DNA from: Variovorax sp.
Lineage (GTDB): Bacteria; Pseudomonadota; Gammaproteobacteria; Burkholderiales; Burkholderiaceae_C
DNA length: 64,000 nucleotides
Assembly: GCA_017744935.1 (NCBI GenBank)
Contig: JAGIAI010000020.1
Span: 1-64,000 of the forward strand
Direction of reading: 5' to 3'
The translations under genes and the position numbers were made by a program. Shown piece after piece: positions 8,739-19,077 of the stretch. The first letter of the stretch is position 1. The number at the start of each line of letters is the position of its first letter. Under the pieces are notes generated by a model. That model saw only the letters and a list, made by a program, of their open reading frames with translations, was not told where the DNA came from and did no database searches.

Positions 8739-9707
8739 TCAGGCGTCGACAGGCGTCAACAGCGGCGCACCGGTGAAATGCGCATGCAGGTTGTCGAAGG
8801 TGAGCTGGCCCATTGCTTCGCGCGTTTGCCTGGTGCCACTGCCGATGTGCGGCGTGAGCACCACGTTGGGCATCTCGCGCAGTGCCTCGGGCACGTGAGG
8901 CTCGTTCGCGAACACGTCGAGACCCGCACCGGCGATGACGCCATCGCGCAGTGCGTCGATCAGCGCCGGCTCATCGACCACGCTGCCGCGCGCCACATTG
9001 ATGAGGTAACCCTGTGACCCGAGCGCCTTGAGCACGCGCGCATCGATCATCCCCCGCGTGGCGGCACCGCCCGGCGTGATGACGATAAGGAAGTCCACCG
9101 CCGCCGCGAGCGAGGCCGCGTCGGGATGGTAGGTGTAGCTGACATTCGCGCGTGGCGAACGCGCGGTGTAGGCGATGTCCATCTTGAACGCGCTCGCACG
9201 CTGCGCAATGGCTTGCCCGATACGCCCGATGCCGACGATGCCGAGGCGGCTGCCCGTGACCTTGCGGCTCAACGCGATCGGCCCGTTGGGCCATTCATTG
9301 CCGCGCACGAATCGATCGGCCTGCGGAATGCGGCGCGCCACCGCGAGCATCAAGCCGATCGCGAGATCGGCCACGTCGTCGTTCAGCACTTCGGGCGTGT
9401 TGGTGACCGGCACGCCGCGCTCATGCGCTGCGGCGACGTCGATGCCGTCGTAGCCGACACCGAACACGGAGATCACTTCGAGCGCGGGCAGTTGCGCGAT
9501 CAGTTCGCGCGGAACCTTGGCTTCACCGTTCGCGACCACGCCGCGGATGCGCGGCGCCACCTCGGCGAAAGCCGTCGGATCGTTGACGTGGATGCGGTCG
9601 TGGACGGTGTACTCGCGCCGCAGAGCCTCCATGAGGAAGGGCATCAAGGGCGCAACGGCCAGCAGCTCGGGGCGAGCGGTCACGTTCGAAGCACTGGTCC
9701 CTGTCAT
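8739..9707 (-). CDS. D-isomer-specific 2-hydroxyacid dehydrogenase (GhrB/ketogluconate reductase-like)
   Basis: The protein is 322 aa. The NAD(P)-binding motif GIGRIG is at 159-164, and the catalytic Arg (NVARGSVVDE), Glu (ANEP) and His (TPHIGS) are all present. Related enzymes reduce glyoxylate, hydroxypyruvate or 2-ketogluconate. An upstream in-frame ATG exists at 9755, but AGGGGA seven bases before the ATG at 9707 decides the start. It is the first gene of the sugar-transport transcription unit, eight bases ahead of the regulator gene, which implies a role in metabolising the imported compound. Confidence 0.85.
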   Translation of the reverse strand: MTGTSASNVTARPELLAVAPLMPFLMEALRREYTVHDRIHVNDPTAFAEVAPRIRGVVANGEAKVPRELIAQLPALEVISVFGVGYDGIDVAAAHERGVPVTNTPEVLNDDVADLAIGLMLAVARRIPQADRFVRGNEWPNGPIALSRKVTGSRLGIVGIGRIGQAIAQRASAFKMDIAYTARSPRANVSYTYHPDAASLAAAVDFLIVITPGGAATRGMIDARVLKALGSQGYLINVARGSVVDEPALIDALRDGVIAGAGLDVFANEPHVPEALREMPNVVLTPHIGSGTRQTREAMGQLTFDNLHAHFTGAPLLTPVDA

Positions 9708-9749
9708 GCGTTTGTCCCCTCCTGCAGGCCCATCGGGCGATGTCGGTCG

Positions 9750-9764
9750 AATCATATGATGATT
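9750..9764. promoter_or_regulatory. Perfect palindrome, candidate GntR/FCD operator
   Basis: AATCAT-ATG-ATGATT is a perfect inverted repeat lying 43 bases upstream of the dehydrogenase ATG. On the minus strand it contains TATGAT, a good -10 hexamer, so a bound repressor would block the promoter of the whole operon. Assignment to the FCD regulator encoded two genes into the operon is an inference. Confidence 0.5.
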
Positions 9765-9818
9765 GACTTCGACACCCGGCAGGACAAACCCTGATGGGCA
9801 GGGATCGCGCCAACAGGT

Positions 9819-11318
9819 TCAGCCGGACACGGACGATGACGCTCGCATGACAAAGCGGCCCGCGCGCGCACCTGTCGCGCGACCCGATGCCGTGTAGCTC
9901 AACGCACCGTTGACCCAGACGCGCTCGATGCCTTCACTGAACTGCCTAGGCCGCTCGAAGGTCGCGCCGTCCTTTACGCGCAGCGGGTCGAACATCACCA
10001 CGTCTGCCATGTAGCCCGCCTTCAGCAACCCGCGTTCGCCGATACGAAAACGCGCCGCCGACATGCCGGTCATCTTGTGGATCGCTTCCTCCAGCCGCAG
10101 CAGGCCCTTCTCGCGCCAGTAGCTGGCCAGCACACGCGGAAACGCACCCCACAGACGCGGATGCGGGCGTTCGTCGTGTGGAAGACCGTCCGAGCCGATC
10201 ATCGACAGCGGATGCGTGATCACGCGCTGGACATCGTCCTCGCGCATCTGGAAGTAACAGGCGTTGCCCGGCTTCAGTCGCACGGCGGCTTCCTGCTGCG
10301 AAACGCCCCACTCCGCCGCAATGTCGGCGATGTAGCGGCCGCCCATTTCCGGATGCGGCTCGCTGCCGGTGATGAGCACGTCGATGATCCCGTCGACGAG
10401 GTCCTCGCGCAGCACGGTCGAGCCCGCGGTGTAGGGATACACGTCCATGCCGATCTCCTGGCCGCGCGCCAGTTGCTCGATCAGCGGAAGAGTCTCGCGT
10501 GTGCGGCCCCAGTTGTCGGGGCCTGCGCATTTGTGGTGCGAGATGACGAGTGGCAAGCCGGACTGCCGTGCGGTCAGCGCCGCCTCTTGCAGCGCCGGAA
10601 GGATGCCCGCCAGTTCATCGCGGATGTGCGTGGCGTACACACCGCCATTGCGCGCCGCCACGCTCGCGACGGCCACAAGCTCGTCGAGATCCGCGGCGAA
10701 TGCCTCCTTGTAGAACACGCCCGACGAAAGCCCAAGGGCACCTGCATCCATGGCCTCCTGCATGTCAGCAGCCATTGCGGCGCGCTCGCCCTCGCCGGCC
10801 GCGCGATCGAGCGATGCCACGTGGCGCATGCGCAAAGCCGTGTGTCCGAGCAGCGCGGCGACGTTGACGCCCGGACGCGCCGCGTTCACCGCGTCGGCAT
10901 ACGCACGCATCGTGGAATGAAGAAACTGCTCGCGCCCCAGCAGCGACAGCGGGGCCAGCGGGGTGTCGGTCACCACCGGCGTCAGCGAGATGCCGCAGTT
11001 GCCAACGATCACCGTGGTCACACCCTGCGAGAGCTTGGGCAGCATGTCCGGCTTTTCGATCGCGGCGGCGTCATCGTGTGTGTGCACGTCGATGAAGCCT
11101 GGCGCGATGACCATGCCGGTGCATTCGACTTCCTCCACACCACTGGTGGCTCGCAGGTCCGCGAGCATTTGCGGCGGCGTCTGCCCCGGGAGTGCGACCG
11201 ACGCGATGCGCTCGCCCACGAGCAGCACATCGCCTGTCCATCCGGGAATGCCGGCACCGTCGACGATCTGGCCACCCTTGAGCAGCGTGGCGGGTCGGTT
11301 GTCTTGCATCGTCGTCAT
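9819..11318 (-). CDS. N-acyl-D-amino-acid deacylase (D-aminoacylase), amidohydrolase superfamily
   Basis: The protein is 499 aa. The metal-site motif GFIDVHTHDD, the bridging cysteine in VGNCGIS, the histidines in YATHIRDE and SHHKCAG, and the catalytic Asp in GSDGLPHDERPHPR match the D-aminoacylase family, which removes N-acyl groups from D-amino acids. The ATG at 11318 overlaps the stop of the rpiR-type gene (ATGA), so translation is probably coupled; in-frame sequence beyond it lies antiphase inside the regulator gene and is not coding. It is the last gene of a peptide-import and D-amino acid operon. No signal peptide is evident, so it acts in the cytoplasm. Confidence 0.88.
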   Translation of the reverse strand: MTTMQDNRPATLLKGGQIVDGAGIPGWTGDVLLVGERIASVALPGQTPPQMLADLRATSGVEEVECTGMVIAPGFIDVHTHDDAAAIEKPDMLPKLSQGVTTVIVGNCGISLTPVVTDTPLAPLSLLGREQFLHSTMRAYADAVNAARPGVNVAALLGHTALRMRHVASLDRAAGEGERAAMAADMQEAMDAGALGLSSGVFYKEAFAADLDELVAVASVAARNGGVYATHIRDELAGILPALQEAALTARQSGLPLVISHHKCAGPDNWGRTRETLPLIEQLARGQEIGMDVYPYTAGSTVLREDLVDGIIDVLITGSEPHPEMGGRYIADIAAEWGVSQQEAAVRLKPGNACYFQMREDDVQRVITHPLSMIGSDGLPHDERPHPRLWGAFPRVLASYWREKGLLRLEEAIHKMTGMSAARFRIGERGLLKAGYMADVVMFDPLRVKDGATFERPRQFSEGIERVWVNGALSYTASGRATGARAGRFVMRASSSVSG

Positions 11319-12217
11319 GTCTCTTCGTCGGTGGCCTCGGTAGCGCCCGAGTATTCGGCGCTGTCGAAGCCATGCTTGTGCAGCAACTGCTTGAACTGCT
11401 GGAGCCCATGCGTAACCGATGGCCCGAGCTTCTGTGCAAGGCGCACCATCAGGATCTCGATGACCACGAGATGCGCGAGGTAGGCCTCGGTGCCGACGCG
11501 CATCACGGCATCCTGCGGCACCGATACGCCAATCACGAGGTCGGCGATCTCGGCCAGCTGGGTGTCGGGCTGCGTCAGCGCGATCACGGTCGCACCTTGC
11601 GAACGCGCGAAGCGGGCCGCCTCCAGCGTGTAGGGCATGCGGCCCACGTGCGAGATCACGAAGGCGACGCCTTCGGGCCCGAGCGTACTGGCCGACACGA
11701 GCTGCTGATGCGCATCGAAGATCGCGTTGGATGTGCATCCGAGGCGAAACAGCCGGCTTTGCAGCTCGGCCGCCATGAAGGTCGAAGCAGCACCCACCGA
11801 GTAGCAGTCGATGCGTTTCGCCGCAGCAAGCCGGGTCGCGACCCGGTCGAGCAGATCGACATCGATGCGCCGGCCGAGCTCGGTGAGCGAGGACACGGCC
11901 GCATGGATGATCTTGCTCGCGACATCGCTTGCGCTGTCCTCCGCAAGAACACTGCGGTGCAGATAGGACCCCGTCACCGCGAGGTCCTGCGCCAGTGCAA
12001 GCATGAACTCGCGCACCGAATCGAAGCCGAAGGCGCGGCACGTCCGCACGATGGTAGGCATCGACACGCCGGCCTGCTGCGCAAGCTGCTCCACGGTCGC
12101 GGCCACGGCGGCGCGTGGGTCGTCGAGCACGACCTGCACCACGCTCCGCTGCGCGGCAGGCAAGCCGCCCATGCTTTCGCGCAGGCGCTGAAGCAAGGAA
12201 CTGTTCATCGCGGCCAT
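11315..12217 (-). CDS. MurR/RpiR-family transcriptional regulator (HTH plus SIS domain)
   Basis: The protein is 300 aa: an N-terminal RpiR helix-turn-helix (about 1-77, with QLAQQAGVSMPTIVRTCRAF) and a SIS sugar-phosphate-binding domain (about 125-260). MurR, the E. coli relative, senses N-acetylmuramic acid 6-phosphate, so a cell-wall-derived effector is conceivable here. The gene overlaps the deaminase stop at its 5' end (TGATG) and the deacylase start at its 3' end (ATGA). Two matching 15-bp inverted repeats in the divergent region at 18975 and 19049 are its likely operators. Confidence 0.88.
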   Translation of the reverse strand: MAAMNSSLLQRLRESMGGLPAAQRSVVQVVLDDPRAAVAATVEQLAQQAGVSMPTIVRTCRAFGFDSVREFMLALAQDLAVTGSYLHRSVLAEDSASDVASKIIHAAVSSLTELGRRIDVDLLDRVATRLAAAKRIDCYSVGAASTFMAAELQSRLFRLGCTSNAIFDAHQQLVSASTLGPEGVAFVISHVGRMPYTLEAARFARSQGATVIALTQPDTQLAEIADLVIGVSVPQDAVMRVGTEAYLAHLVVIEILMVRLAQKLGPSVTHGLQQFKQLLHKHGFDSAEYSGATEATDEET

Positions 12218-13488
12218 CAGAAACGAGTGCTGATCGCGCCGGTCACCGCCAGGTCATCGTCGACCAGAGCGAGCCAGCGCCACTTGTCGAAGGTGGTGCA
12301 GGGGTGCGAGATGCCCAGCGCCACGCGATCGCCGACCTTGGGCACAGTGCCCGCCGGATCGAAGCGCAGATAGGCATGCTGGTCGTTGAGCGCGCTGATC
12401 TTCCAATCGACCGGCACGGCGGTAGCAGTACGCGTGCCGCGGGCCGAATGCCGCACCGGGATCGGCATTTCGATGTCGTACGAGATGTCTCGACGGCCGC
12501 AGGTCAAGAGCGCGAGGCCCGGCTCGGGCACGGATTGCACGATCGACCAGACTTCGAGTGCCGCCCGCAGTGAGCTGTCCAACCCTTCCCGCTGCTCGAC
12601 CTGCTTCAGGAAACGGGCGTAGTTGCCGTTGTCATGCGTGATGTAGCAACCCGAGCGCAGCACGCCCTGCATGGGCCGCGACAGCCCTTGCGCGCGAAGC
12701 AGCGGGATCACAAGGTCGAACACCGCCGAGCCGCCTGCCGTCAACATGGGGGTGTCCTCGCCGAAGAGCCGCTCCTCATCGCAGCGCCGCGCGACCTCGA
12801 GGACGCGCTCCACCAGTGCGGTGACTTCGCGCGCGTCATGCTCGCTGTCGCACCGCGCGAGTCCGCCTTCGTAGCATTCGATGCCGCCGAGCTGAACGAC
12901 GCGCGATTGCGAGATCGCCCGAGCAAGTTCGAGTGCCTCGCCCAGCGTGCGACAACCGGTGCGCTGGCCGGGAATGCCGATCTCCAGCAGCACGTCGAAT
13001 ATGCGATGGGACTGCCTGCGAGCCGCCCAGTCCTCGATCAGCGAGAGTTGCGCGAGCGAATCGACCAGGAACCACACGCGCAGGTCGCCGTGCCCCGCGA
13101 GCAGCATGTCCAGCCCGTCGAGATCAGCGTCACTGAGCACCTGGTTGGCGATGATGGCGCGGCGCGCGCCCGCCTCGACACCCACCGCAAGCTGGTAGAT
13201 CGTGGCAAACGTCAGGCCCCAGGCACCGCCGGCGAGCTGCTGTTTGAACAACTCGGGCGACATGGTGGTCTTGCCGTGCGGTGCGAGCAGCACGCCCTTG
13301 CGCTTCGCGTAGCCCTGCATCCAGGCGATGTTGTGCGCGAGCGCCGAACGATGAATGACTGCCAGCGGGTACGCGAGATCGTCGGCGAGCACGTTCCATC
13401 CCTTGCTGCCGAGGTCGGCGGCGCGGCACGGAGCGGCCTCCAGCGGATAGCTCTTGCTTCGGTGGTCGAGGATCAGCTCTTCGTTCAT
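12217..13488 (-). CDS. PLP-dependent D-amino acid deaminase / D-threonine aldolase-like enzyme
   Basis: The protein is 423 aa. It has an alanine-racemase-type N-terminal barrel with the Schiff-base lysine K73 in LLAPHGKTTM, and a C-terminal D-serine-dehydratase-like domain whose metal ligands His and Cys appear as SHPCTTF near residue 400. The family deaminates D-serine or other D-hydroxy amino acids to 2-keto acids through an enamine/imine, or cleaves D-threonine. Its place between the peptide transporter and the deacylase, with RidA at the divergent start, fits use of D-amino acids released from acylated or peptidic precursors. AAGGAACAAG precedes the ATG at 13488. Confidence 0.85.
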   Translation of the reverse strand: MNEELILDHRSKSYPLEAAPCRAADLGSKGWNVLADDLAYPLAVIHRSALAHNIAWMQGYAKRKGVLLAPHGKTTMSPELFKQQLAGGAWGLTFATIYQLAVGVEAGARRAIIANQVLSDADLDGLDMLLAGHGDLRVWFLVDSLAQLSLIEDWAARRQSHRIFDVLLEIGIPGQRTGCRTLGEALELARAISQSRVVQLGGIECYEGGLARCDSEHDAREVTALVERVLEVARRCDEERLFGEDTPMLTAGGSAVFDLVIPLLRAQGLSRPMQGVLRSGCYITHDNGNYARFLKQVEQREGLDSSLRAALEVWSIVQSVPEPGLALLTCGRRDISYDIEMPIPVRHSARGTRTATAVPVDWKISALNDQHAYLRFDPAGTVPKVGDRVALGISHPCTTFDKWRWLALVDDDLAVTGAISTRF

Positions 13489-13501
13489 GTCTTGTTCCTT
13501 C

Positions 13502-14465
<964 letters not shown>

Positions 14466-14491
<26 letters not shown>

Positions 14492-15530
14492 GCGACCTCT
14501 CCTGGTTCTCGACGAAGCCGATGCAGCGCACCATGCGCCCGCCACCGGCCGGTTCCAGTTTCGGGACGCAGACCTCGCAGGCTTCCCGGCGGTACGCGCA
14601 ACGAGGCGCGAAGGCGCAGCCCGGCGGCGGCGCGAAGGGGCTCGAAACCTGGCCCGGGATCGCCACCAACTGCGGGCGCCGGCCCTGCACTGCATGCGCA
14701 CCGCGACGGCGTGCAACGCCCGGCAGGCACGCCAGCAGCCCGCGGGTGTAGGGATGCGCCGGCCGCGCGAACAAGTCATGCACGGGCGCGGATTCGACAA
14801 TGCGACCCGCGTACATGACAGCGACCGCATCGGCGTACTGAGCGACCACGCCAAGGTTGTGCGTGACGAAGAGCATGCTCATGCCGGTCTCCTTCTGCAG
14901 GCGGCCCATGAGCGCAAGGATCTGCGCCTGGATGGTGACGTCGAGCGCCGTGGTCGGCTCGTCGGCGATCAGCAGTGTCGGATTGCAGGCCATCGCCAAC
15001 GCGATCATCACGCGCTGCCGCATGCCGCCGGAGAGCTGGTGCGGATATTCGTTGACGCGCTGGCCGGCAGCGGGAATCTCGACCAGTTCGAGCATGCGGC
15101 GTGCATGCGCGAGCGCGGCGCTGCGATCGAGGCCAAGGTGCAGCCGCACCGATTCGGCGATCTGTTCGCCGATGGTCAGCACCGGGTTGAGGCTGGTCAT
15201 CGGCTCCTGGAAGATCATGCCGAGCTCGTTGCCGCGCAGCTTGCGCTTGTCGGCTTCCGGGATGGCAAGCAGGTCGACGCGGCGGCCGTCGCGCTGGACG
15301 AACCAGGCCTCGCCCTGCACTTGCGCATGCGAAGTGCGGGCATGCAGGCCCATCAACGTGAGGCTGGTGACGGACTTGCCAGAGCCTGATTCGCCGACCA
15401 GCGCCAGCGTCTCGCCGGGGCGGATCGTGAAGGACACGTCGGCCACGCTCTGCACGCGACCCGCCTCGGTCGCGAAGGAGGTGGAGAGGCCGCGCACTTC
15501 GAGCCGCGGTGAAGCATTGGTCTGGCTCAT
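14466..15530 (-). CDS. Oligopeptide/dipeptide ABC transporter ATP-binding protein (DppD/OppD type)
   Basis: The protein is 354 aa. Walker A GESGSGKS is at 46-53, the signature is QLSGGMRQR, and Walker B is [12 protein letters not shown]. The C-terminal Cys cluster ([18 protein letters not shown]) is the site that binds an Fe-S cluster in OppD/DppD homologues. The start overlaps the stop of the upstream permease gene (ATGA at 15527-15530). It works with the DppF-like ATPase. Confidence 0.9.
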
Positions 15531-16393
15531 GCTGCTTTCCTCAGCTTGGGGTCGAGCATGTCGCGCACGCCATCGCCCAGGATCTGCAGCGACAGCGCGG
15601 TCAGCACAATCGCAAGGCCGGGGCAGAAGATGGTCCAGAAGGCCTTGTCGGCATATTCGAGGCTGCCGGCAATCATGGTGCCCCAGGTCGGAATGTCCGG
15701 CGGAACACCGACACCGAGGAACGAGAGGCCCGCTTCGGCCAGGATCGCGTAGGCAAAGATGAAGGTCACCTGCACGAGGATGGGCGACATCAGGTTCGGC
15801 AGGATGTGCTTGCGCAAGATGCGCGGCGTGCGGACGCCGAGGGCGCGCGCCGCGTCGACGAACAGCAGTTCGCGCAGCACCAGTGTGGTCGCGCGCACCA
15901 CCCGTGCGACGCGCGGCGTGTAGACGATCACCAGCGCGAGCATCACGTTCCACAGCGACACGCCGAGGATCGACACCAGCGCGATGCCCAGCAGGATGTC
16001 GGGGAAGGACATCATCGCGTCGACCACACGCATCAGCGGTGCATCGAGGCGGCGGAAGAAGCCGGCGAGCATCCCGAGCAACGTGCCGCAGAGCACGGCA
16101 CCGGCAGCGGTGATGAAGCCGATCAGCAGCGAATAGCGCGCGCCGTGCACGATGCGCAGCATCACGTCGCGGCCGAGTTCGTCGGTGCCCGCCCAGTGCT
16201 CCATCGACGGCGCGTGGAGCCGCTGGCTGATCTCGATCGCGCCGGGATCGGCATCGGACACGACGGGAAGAATCACCGCCACCCCCACCACCAGCAACAA
16301 CACCAGCGCCGATGCCAGCACGATGCGGCGCATGAACAGGCGGCGTGCCATCGGCAGCAGGCTACCGACAAGAGATGAGACGGCCGCTTTCAT
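15527..16393 (-). CDS. Oligopeptide ABC transporter permease (DppC/OppC type)
   Basis: The protein is 288 aa with an N-terminal membrane anchor (about 24-46), an OppC-type N-terminal periplasmic segment including [12 protein letters not shown], and five further helices. The EAA-loop-like cytoplasmic segment ([20 protein letters not shown]) is the ATPase contact. It forms the inner-membrane channel with the DppB-type protein encoded just upstream, whose gene it overlaps by four bases. Confidence 0.9.
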   Translation of the reverse strand: MKAAVSSLVGSLLPMARRLFMRRIVLASALVLLLVVGVAVILPVVSDADPGAIEISQRLHAPSMEHWAGTDELGRDVMLRIVHGARYSLLIGFITAAGAVLCGTLLGMLAGFFRRLDAPLMRVVDAMMSFPDILLGIALVSILGVSLWNVMLALVIVYTPRVARVVRATTLVLRELLFVDAARALGVRTPRILRKHILPNLMSPILVQVTFIFAYAILAEAGLSFLGVGVPPDIPTWGTMIAGSLEYADKAFWTIFCPGLAIVLTALSLQILGDGVRDMLDPKLRKAA

Positions 16394-17340
16394 TTGGACT
16401 CCAGCCGGATGCGCGGATCGACCAGCGTATAGATGAAGTCGATGCCGAGGTTGATGAATACGTAGATGGCCGCGATGACGAGCAGCGTGCCCTGGATCAC
16501 CGGGTAGTCGCGCCGCAGCACCGCGCGCACCACGAGGTTGCCGACGCCGGGCAGGTTGAACACCGTCTCGGTCACCACGGTGCCGCCGATCATCAGCGCG
16601 AGCGTGAGGCCGAGCACCGTGACGATCGGCACCAGCGCATTGCGCAGGACGTGGCGGATCATGATGACGCGTTCGGGCAGGCCCTTGGCGCGTGCGGTCC
16701 GCACATAGTCCTCGCCGAGGATGTCGAGCACCGAGGCGCGGGTGAAGCGGATGATCAGCGCCGAGTTGAGCAACCCCAGCACCAGCGCGGGCAGCAGCAG
16801 GTGATGCAGCCGCTCATGCAGTGGCGAAGTCGGATCGCCGTAGCCCGACGCCGGGAACCATCCCAGCTTGACCGCGAAGAACTGGATCAGGATCAGGCCG
16901 AGCCAGAAGCTCGGCACGCTCGCGCCGAGCATGGCGACGCTGCTGACGGCCTGGTCGGCCGCGCTGCCGCGCCACACTGCCGCCGCCATGCCGGCCGGGA
17001 TGCCGATGAGCGCCGCGATGAACACGGCGAACAGCGCGAGGAACAGCGTCGGCTCGGCGCGCTCCATCAGCGCTTGCGCAACCGGGCGCTGCAGGAACAG
17101 CGACTGCCCCAGGTTGCCCTGCAGCAGTTCGCCCACCCACAGCACGAACTGCGTCGGCAGCGGCTTGTCGAGCCCGTATTGCACGCGGGCCTGGGCAATG
17201 TCGGCGGCAGTGGCCTGGTCGCCGAGCAGCAGCGCGACGGGGTCGCCGGACGCGAGGCGCGTCAGGGCAAAGACCAGCACCGCGACGATCGCGAGCACCG
17301 CCAGGGCCCCGGCCAGGCGGGTGAGCAGGAAGCGCAGCAT
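16390..17340 (-). CDS. Oligopeptide ABC transporter permease (DppB/OppB type)
   Basis: The protein is 316 aa with six membrane helices. The N-terminal helix (about 7-29) and the following motif DPVALLLGDQAT are typical of DppB/OppB/GsiC. The EAA-like loop YVRTARAKGLPERVIMIRH is near residue 200. It partners with the DppC-type permease. It starts 17 bases after the binding-protein gene and ends in an ATGA overlap with the next permease gene. Confidence 0.9.
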   Translation of the reverse strand: MLRFLLTRLAGALAVLAIVAVLVFALTRLASGDPVALLLGDQATAADIAQARVQYGLDKPLPTQFVLWVGELLQGNLGQSLFLQRPVAQALMERAEPTLFLALFAVFIAALIGIPAGMAAAVWRGSAADQAVSSVAMLGASVPSFWLGLILIQFFAVKLGWFPASGYGDPTSPLHERLHHLLLPALVLGLLNSALIIRFTRASVLDILGEDYVRTARAKGLPERVIMIRHVLRNALVPIVTVLGLTLALMIGGTVVTETVFNLPGVGNLVVRAVLRRDYPVIQGTLLVIAAIYVFINLGIDFIYTLVDPRIRLESK

Positions 17341-17357
17341 GACGAGGGTCCGTGGCG

Positions 17358-18962
17358 TTACTTGGCGAGGCCGGTGTTCCAGAAGAACGGCCAGATCGCA
17401 GGCGTGTAGCCCTCGAGCTTCGCTGAGCGTGCCGACAGGCTGTTGAACTTGCCGACCTCGATGAACGGCACTTCGTCATACACCGTCTGCTGCACCTGGC
17501 CCCACAGCGCGCCGCGCTTTGCGACATCGCTCTCCTGGTTGAAGGCGGCCAGCGTCGACTTCTTGGCCGGCGTTTCCCACCAGCCCGGCGCGCCATCGCC
17601 GAGTTGCGGCGGCGAGAGCATCGGCTCGGGGAAGAGGCCCGAATGCGTGAAGTACACATCCCACAGCTTGGCATCGTTGCGACGCTGGACCAGCGTGGCC
17701 CAGTCCACCACCTGCAGGTCGGTCTTGAAGCCGGCCTTCTTGAGCTGCTCGGACATCACGAGCGCCATGTTGTAGTGGAACTCGTACTGCCGGCTCGCCA
17801 TGATGCGGATCGGCTGGCCGTTGTAACCCGCCTTGGCGGCAGCTTCCTTGGCTGATTGCGGGTTGCGCATGTTGTAGGCGTTGGTGCCGGCCGTCGAGTA
17901 GTAGGGCGTCCCCTTCGGGAAGAAGTTGGGCTCGACGACGAAGAAGCGGTTGTCGCCGAAGCCCGCGGCCATCAGTTCGCCCTGCCCCACCGCCGTCTGC
18001 ACCGCGCGGCGCAGCGGCTGCGATGCCAGGACGCCTTCCTTGGTGTTGAACACGATGTAGGGGAAACCGAAGTTCTTGGTCACGATCGGCACCACCGCTG
18101 GCGCACCCTTGTCGATGCGGCCTGCGGATTCGACGGGCAACAGGTCGGCGTACTGGAACTGGCCCGACAGCGCGCCTTCGACGCGTGTGTTGGCGTTGGG
18201 CACGGGCACGAAGCGCAGTTCGTCCAGCAGCGCTTCACGGCGGCCGGCGTAGCCGCTCGGCGCTTCCTTGCGCGGCGAGTAGCCGTCATAGCGCACCAAC
18301 ACCGTGAACTGATCGGGGCGACGCTCCTTGAACTTGTAGGGGCCGGTGCCGATGAAATCCTTCAGCTGCGGCGCGATGCTTTCCTTGGCCATGATCGCCG
18401 CCATGCCGCTGGGCAGCGCCAGTTGCGCGAGCAGCGGTGCATACGGCGCGTTGAGCTTGATCTCCACCGACAGCGGGCCCTTGGCCGTCAGCGAGGCGAC
18501 TTCCTTGCCCACCGACTTGCCGCGCGGCGAGAGCTCCATCCAGCGCTGCAGCGACGCGACCACGTCATCGGCGTTCAGTTCGCGTCCGTTGTGGAACTTC
18601 ACGCCCTTGCGCAGCGCGATGGTGTAGGTCAGGCCGTCCTTCGAGACCGCCGGCATGCCTTCGGCCAGCATCGGCGCGATGTTCCAGTTCGCATCGAAGG
18701 TATAGAGTGGCTCGTACACGTGCTGCATGATCGTGCCGACCAGATCCGCGGTACTGATCATGGGGTCGAGGCCTTGCGGCTCGCCGACCATTGCCAGATT
18801 GGCCGCACCGCCCTTCGGCGGTTCGGCGAATGCGGCGCCGGGCAGGACGCCGAGCGCGAGAACGGCGGCGGCAGCCCCCGCGAATGCCCGCCAACGCGGT
18901 GCGCGCACCGTGCTGGGAGACGAAAAACCAGATGTCGGTACAGTGGTGGCAGTCATTTGCAT
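17358..18962 (-). CDS. Periplasmic peptide-binding protein (family 5 solute-binding protein)
   Basis: The protein is 534 aa, the normal length for DppA/OppA-like proteins. A signal peptide occupies residues about 25-47 (LGVLPGAAFA|EPP). The family 5 signature appears as MVGEPQGLDPM, then HVYEPLYTF and the conserved FHNGRELNADDVVASLQRW region. It would capture peptides or acylated D-amino acids for the downstream permeases. It is the first gene of the operon; an operator-like box lies 13 bases upstream of its start. The exact ligand class cannot be read from sequence. Confidence 0.88.
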   Translation of the reverse strand: MQMTATTVPTSGFSSPSTVRAPRWRAFAGAAAAVLALGVLPGAAFAEPPKGGAANLAMVGEPQGLDPMISTADLVGTIMQHVYEPLYTFDANWNIAPMLAEGMPAVSKDGLTYTIALRKGVKFHNGRELNADDVVASLQRWMELSPRGKSVGKEVASLTAKGPLSVEIKLNAPYAPLLAQLALPSGMAAIMAKESIAPQLKDFIGTGPYKFKERRPDQFTVLVRYDGYSPRKEAPSGYAGRREALLDELRFVPVPNANTRVEGALSGQFQYADLLPVESAGRIDKGAPAVVPIVTKNFGFPYIVFNTKEGVLASQPLRRAVQTAVGQGELMAAGFGDNRFFVVEPNFFPKGTPYYSTAGTNAYNMRNPQSAKEAAAKAGYNGQPIRIMASRQYEFHYNMALVMSEQLKKAGFKTDLQVVDWATLVQRRNDAKLWDVYFTHSGLFPEPMLSPPQLGDGAPGWWETPAKKSTLAAFNQESDVAKRGALWGQVQQTVYDEVPFIEVGKFNSLSARSAKLEGYTPAIWPFFWNTGLAK

Positions 18963-18974
18963 CGTGGCCTCATG

Positions 18975-18989
18975 AGTAATAACATTACA
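18975..18989. promoter_or_regulatory. Operator-like inverted repeat, box 1 (peptide-transport side)
   Basis: AGTAATAACATTACA contains the perfect inverted repeat GTAAT-AAC-ATTAC, 13 bases upstream of the binding-protein start codon. It shares GTAAT-N4-TTACA with box 2 at 19049. The layout resembles operators reported for RpiR-type regulators such as HexR (TGTAAT...ATTACA). Confidence 0.6.
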
Positions 18990-19048
18990 TCGTAGATCCT
19001 ATTTTGCGCACTCAAGTACGTCAAAACCGGGTTTACCCTAGCAATTCA

Positions 19049-19063
19049 TGTAATTTTTTTACA
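19049..19063. promoter_or_regulatory. Operator-like inverted repeat, box 2 (ridA side)
   Basis: TGTAATTTTTTTACA reads TGTAA-N5-TTACA, a perfect 5-bp inverted repeat ending 14 bases before the ridA start. Its centre is 74 bases from that of box 1, close to seven helical turns, so dimers on both boxes would face the same side and could loop the short promoter region. Confidence 0.6.
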
Positions 19064-19077
19064 AACATCACACCATC

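Noticed and set aside
11319..12041. N-terminal extension of the D-aminoacylase
   Set aside because: The extra 241 residues are Arg/Ala-rich, lie inside the RpiR gene in another frame, and the family starts at the ATG at 11318.
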